64,000 bases of DNA from Streptomyces tsukubensis. GTDB lineage: Bacteria > Actinomycetota > Actinomycetes > Streptomycetales > Streptomycetaceae. Each line of letters opens with the position of its first letter. The stretch's first letter is position 1. This document shows positions 62,339-64,000 of the stretch, in pieces. A program made the position numbers and the translations under genes. The notes under the pieces are model-generated. The model saw only the letters and a program-made list of their open reading frames with translations. It was not told where the DNA came from and searched no databases. The stretch covers positions 3,038,001-3,102,000 of the forward strand of contig NZ_CP045178.1 of NCBI RefSeq assembly GCF_009296025.1. The letters run 5' to 3'.

Positions 62339-62923
62339 TCAGGACATCAGGGTCTCCACCAGCGTTTCCTGTAGTCCGCCCAGCCACAGGTAGGCCATCA
62401 CCATGGGCTTGCGCGGGTCCTCGTCCGGCAGTTGGTAGAGCAGATCCGCGTCCTCCTCACCGGTGATCTCCAGACGGGCGCTGATGGCGAGCCGGAGATC
62501 ATTGAGGGCGCCGAGCCACTGCTGGGCGGACTCACCCTCGACCTTGAGGACAGCGCCGCCACCCGCCGAGGCCGAAAGACCGTCCAGGGAGCGGATCACC
62601 GCGACGGCGTCCCTGCGCTTGCGGTCCCGCAGATCGTTCTCGGTGAAGCGGCGGAACTCCGAGGACGCGGCGCGCAGTTCCTCGGTCTCCTTGTCACCCG
62701 GGCCGCCGTAGGCGTCGGGGAAGAGCCGGTGCAGCACCGGGTCGGAGGGCGGCTCGCTCGGCCCCTCGGCGAACAGCTCGGCCAGCGGGTCGTCCGAGGG
62801 CTCGGCGCCCGGCCCGACCAGTTCCATCAACTGGACGGCGAGCGAGCGGATGATGGAGATCTCGACCTCGTCGAGGACGACGGCCGCGCCGCCGTCGGGG
62901 GTCGGTTCGAAGAGTCCCGGCAT
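62339..62923 (-). CDS. DUF2017 family protein
   Basis: A 194-residue cytoplasmic protein. It has the DUF2017 pattern: [36 protein letters not shown], then PVLHRLFPDAYG, the RRFTENDLRDRKRRDAVAVI block and LNDLRLAISARLEIT near the end. The ATG overlaps the clpS stop (TAATG), the conserved actinobacterial pair, so it may assist ClpS-dependent proteolysis. Function unknown. Confidence 0.9.
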   Translation of the reverse strand: MPGLFEPTPDGGAAVVLDEVEISIIRSLAVQLMELVGPGAEPSDDPLAELFAEGPSEPPSDPVLHRLFPDAYGGPGDKETEELRAASSEFRRFTENDLRDRKRRDAVAVIRSLDGLSASAGGGAVLKVEGESAQQWLGALNDLRLAISARLEITGEEDADLLYQLPDEDPRKPMVMAYLWLGGLQETLVETLMS

Positions 62924-63294
62924 TACTTGCGGTCCTGCTGGAGCGTGGCCCACAGTCCGTAGCCGTGCATGGCCTGCACGTCCCTCTCCATTTCCTCGCG
63001 GGTGCCGGTCGAGACGACGGCACGCCCCTTCTGGTGGACGTCGAGCATCAGTTTGGTGGCCTTGTCCTTGGAGTAGCCGAAGTAGCTCTGGAACACATAG
63101 GTCACATAGCTCATCAGATTGACCGGATCATTGTGTACGAGCGTGATCCAGGGGAGGTCCGCCTCGGGGACGACGAAGGTCTGCTCCGCCGATTCTGGGC
63201 GCTCGGTCTCTGCGGGCGCGGCACTGCGGGCGATGACTGCCGTCCTCGAAGGGGTGGTGGCGGGAAACGGATGGGACACCTTCACGTGGCCCAT
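62923..63294 (-). CDS. clpS: ATP-dependent Clp protease adaptor ClpS
   Basis: N-degron adaptor of 123 residues from the ATG at 63294; a longer frame starts at 63321. The core [50 protein letters not shown] contains the conserved NDxxN region of the N-degron pocket and the ClpC/ClpA contact His. The first 38 residues are disordered, as in other actinobacterial members. It delivers proteins with bulky N-termini to ClpCP. Confidence 0.94.
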   Translation of the reverse strand: MGHVKVSHPFPATTPSRTAVIARSAAPAETERPESAEQTFVVPEADLPWITLVHNDPVNLMSYVTYVFQSYFGYSKDKATKLMLDVHQKGRAVVSTGTREEMERDVQAMHGYGLWATLQQDRK

Positions 63295-63386
63295 GCTGCC
63301 ACTCGTCGGCCTCGGCCGCACGAATGGCCCTCCGGCGCCGACCCTGAAATCGTCACACTGACGCTAACGGGGGTAGTATCTGTCCT

Positions 63387-64000
63387 ATGAACACAGCGGA
63401 CCTGGATCTGCCCGCGGATGACGGGCGTCACTCGCTCCCTCGTGAGGGCGGTGGCGGTACCGGAAGTAGCGGTACCGGAGGTGGCGGCGGCGCGGGCGCG
63501 GACGGCAGCGCGGGGGACGAAGGGCACGCCCAGGGCGGCGCCAGGCGGCTCGGAGTGCCCTCGACCGCGCTCTTCACCGACCACTACGAGCTGACGATGC
63601 TCCAGGCGGCCCTCAAGAACGGCACCGCCGACCGCCATTCCGTCTTCGAGGTCTTCACCCGCAGACTCCCCGAGGGGCGCCGCTACGGCGTCGTGGCGGG
63701 GACGGGGCGCGTACTGGACGCCGTGGAGAACTTCCGCTTCGACCCGGAGATGCTGGAGTACCTGCGGGCGCGGCGCGTGGTGGACGGGGCGACCATCGAC
63801 TGGCTCGCCGACTACCGCTTCAGCGGTGACATCTGGGGCTACCCAGAGGGCGAGGTCTACTTCCCCGGCTCGCCGCTGCTGCGGGTCGAGTCCACGTTCG
63901 CGGAGTGCGTGCTGCTGGAGACGGTGATCCTCTCCATCCTCAACCACGACTCGGCCATCGCCGCCGCCGCCTCCCGTATGGCCTCGGCCGCCGGGGACAG
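63387..64000 (+). CDS. pncB: Nicotinate phosphoribosyltransferase, partial (runs off right edge)
   Basis: NAD-salvage enzyme; 204 residues are visible from the ATG at 63387. The first 55 residues are Gly-rich low complexity (GGGGTGSSGTGGGGGAG). The catalytic fold then starts with STALFTDHYELTMLQAAL, followed by HSVFEVFTRRLPEGRRYGVVAGTGRVLDAVE, the typical NAPRTase N-terminal domain that binds nicotinate and PRPP. Divergent from clpS, the usual actinobacterial arrangement. The rest lies beyond the window. Confidence 0.93.
   Translation, partial: MNTADLDLPADDGRHSLPREGGGGTGSSGTGGGGGAGADGSAGDEGHAQGGARRLGVPSTALFTDHYELTMLQAALKNGTADRHSVFEVFTRRLPEGRRYGVVAGTGRVLDAVENFRFDPEMLEYLRARRVVDGATIDWLADYRFSGDIWGYPEGEVYFPGSPLLRVESTFAECVLLETVILSILNHDSAIAAAASRMASAAGD

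Overview
The window looks like Streptomyces chromosome. Base composition is very G+C rich, with G or C in nearly every third codon position, and GTG starts are common. The gene set is typical of the genus: a BldD/WhiJ-type regulator triad (ATPase, HTH regulator, DUF397), the DasR-controlled N-acetylglucosamine PTS genes nagF/nagE1/nagE2, rph-rdgB, the cysM-cysO-mec sulfur cluster with a short leader peptide, and clpS-DUF2017 next to nicotinate phosphoribosyltransferase.

Layout. 1-3.4 kb: oxidoreductases (alcohol dehydrogenase, two aldo/keto reductases, DUF2255), divergent from an HTH regulator at 4-5 kb across a repeat-filled spacer. 5.2-8.7 kb: a ROK repressor divergent from a Gfo/Idh/MocA oxidoreductase and a UPF0303 protein. 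8.9-9.4 kb: a decayed IS5-type transposase. 9.7-13.3 kb: an ECF sigma factor and a compact lasso peptide cluster (precursor, cyclase, recognition element, leader peptidase). 13.4-19.8 kb: FAH-family enzyme, YidC paralogue with DUF6412, an HxlR/MFS divergent pair and a SEC-C protein. 20.0-26.4 kb: an accessory island with a Vsr nuclease, an MrcB_N-PD-(D/E)XK fusion, a WhiJ-like triad, a remnant of a tRNA-Arg 3' end, and a two-gene A/T-richer cassette (HEPN-like protein plus ORC/Cdc6-like ATPase). 26.4-41.1 kb: mixed genes including a secreted GH99-like glycosidase, a lipoprotein/secreted protein pair, MFS transporter, DUF445, SGNH hydrolase, DUF1707 protein, an ABC-2 exporter operon and a YdcF protein. 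41.5-64 kb: conserved core with a class A penicillin-binding protein, SugE, GroES-like protein, Bcp, ProP-like transporter, tRNA-Leu(UAG), rdgB, rph, nag PTS, MFS, MBL hydrolase, PemK/MazF, cysM-cysO-mec, amino-acid permease, DUF2017, clpS and the start of pncB.

The most interesting loci are the lasso peptide cluster, whose predicted 22-residue core has an acidic residue exactly at position 9, and the island at 20-26.4 kb. The island contains a nuclease fusion that looks like a modification-dependent restriction enzyme. It also holds the HEPN-like/ATPase pair next to a tRNA fragment, which looks like an uncharacterised defence cassette. The nag genes are controlled by visible dre palindromes. 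The cysM-cysO-mec genes make cysteine from a protein-bound thiocarboxylate and carry a Cys-containing uORF. The many hairpins between convergent genes are probable terminators.

Limits: functions come from reading motifs by eye and from memory of protein families. No alignment or database search was run. Starts were chosen by ribosome-binding sites and family length and are uncertain where stated.
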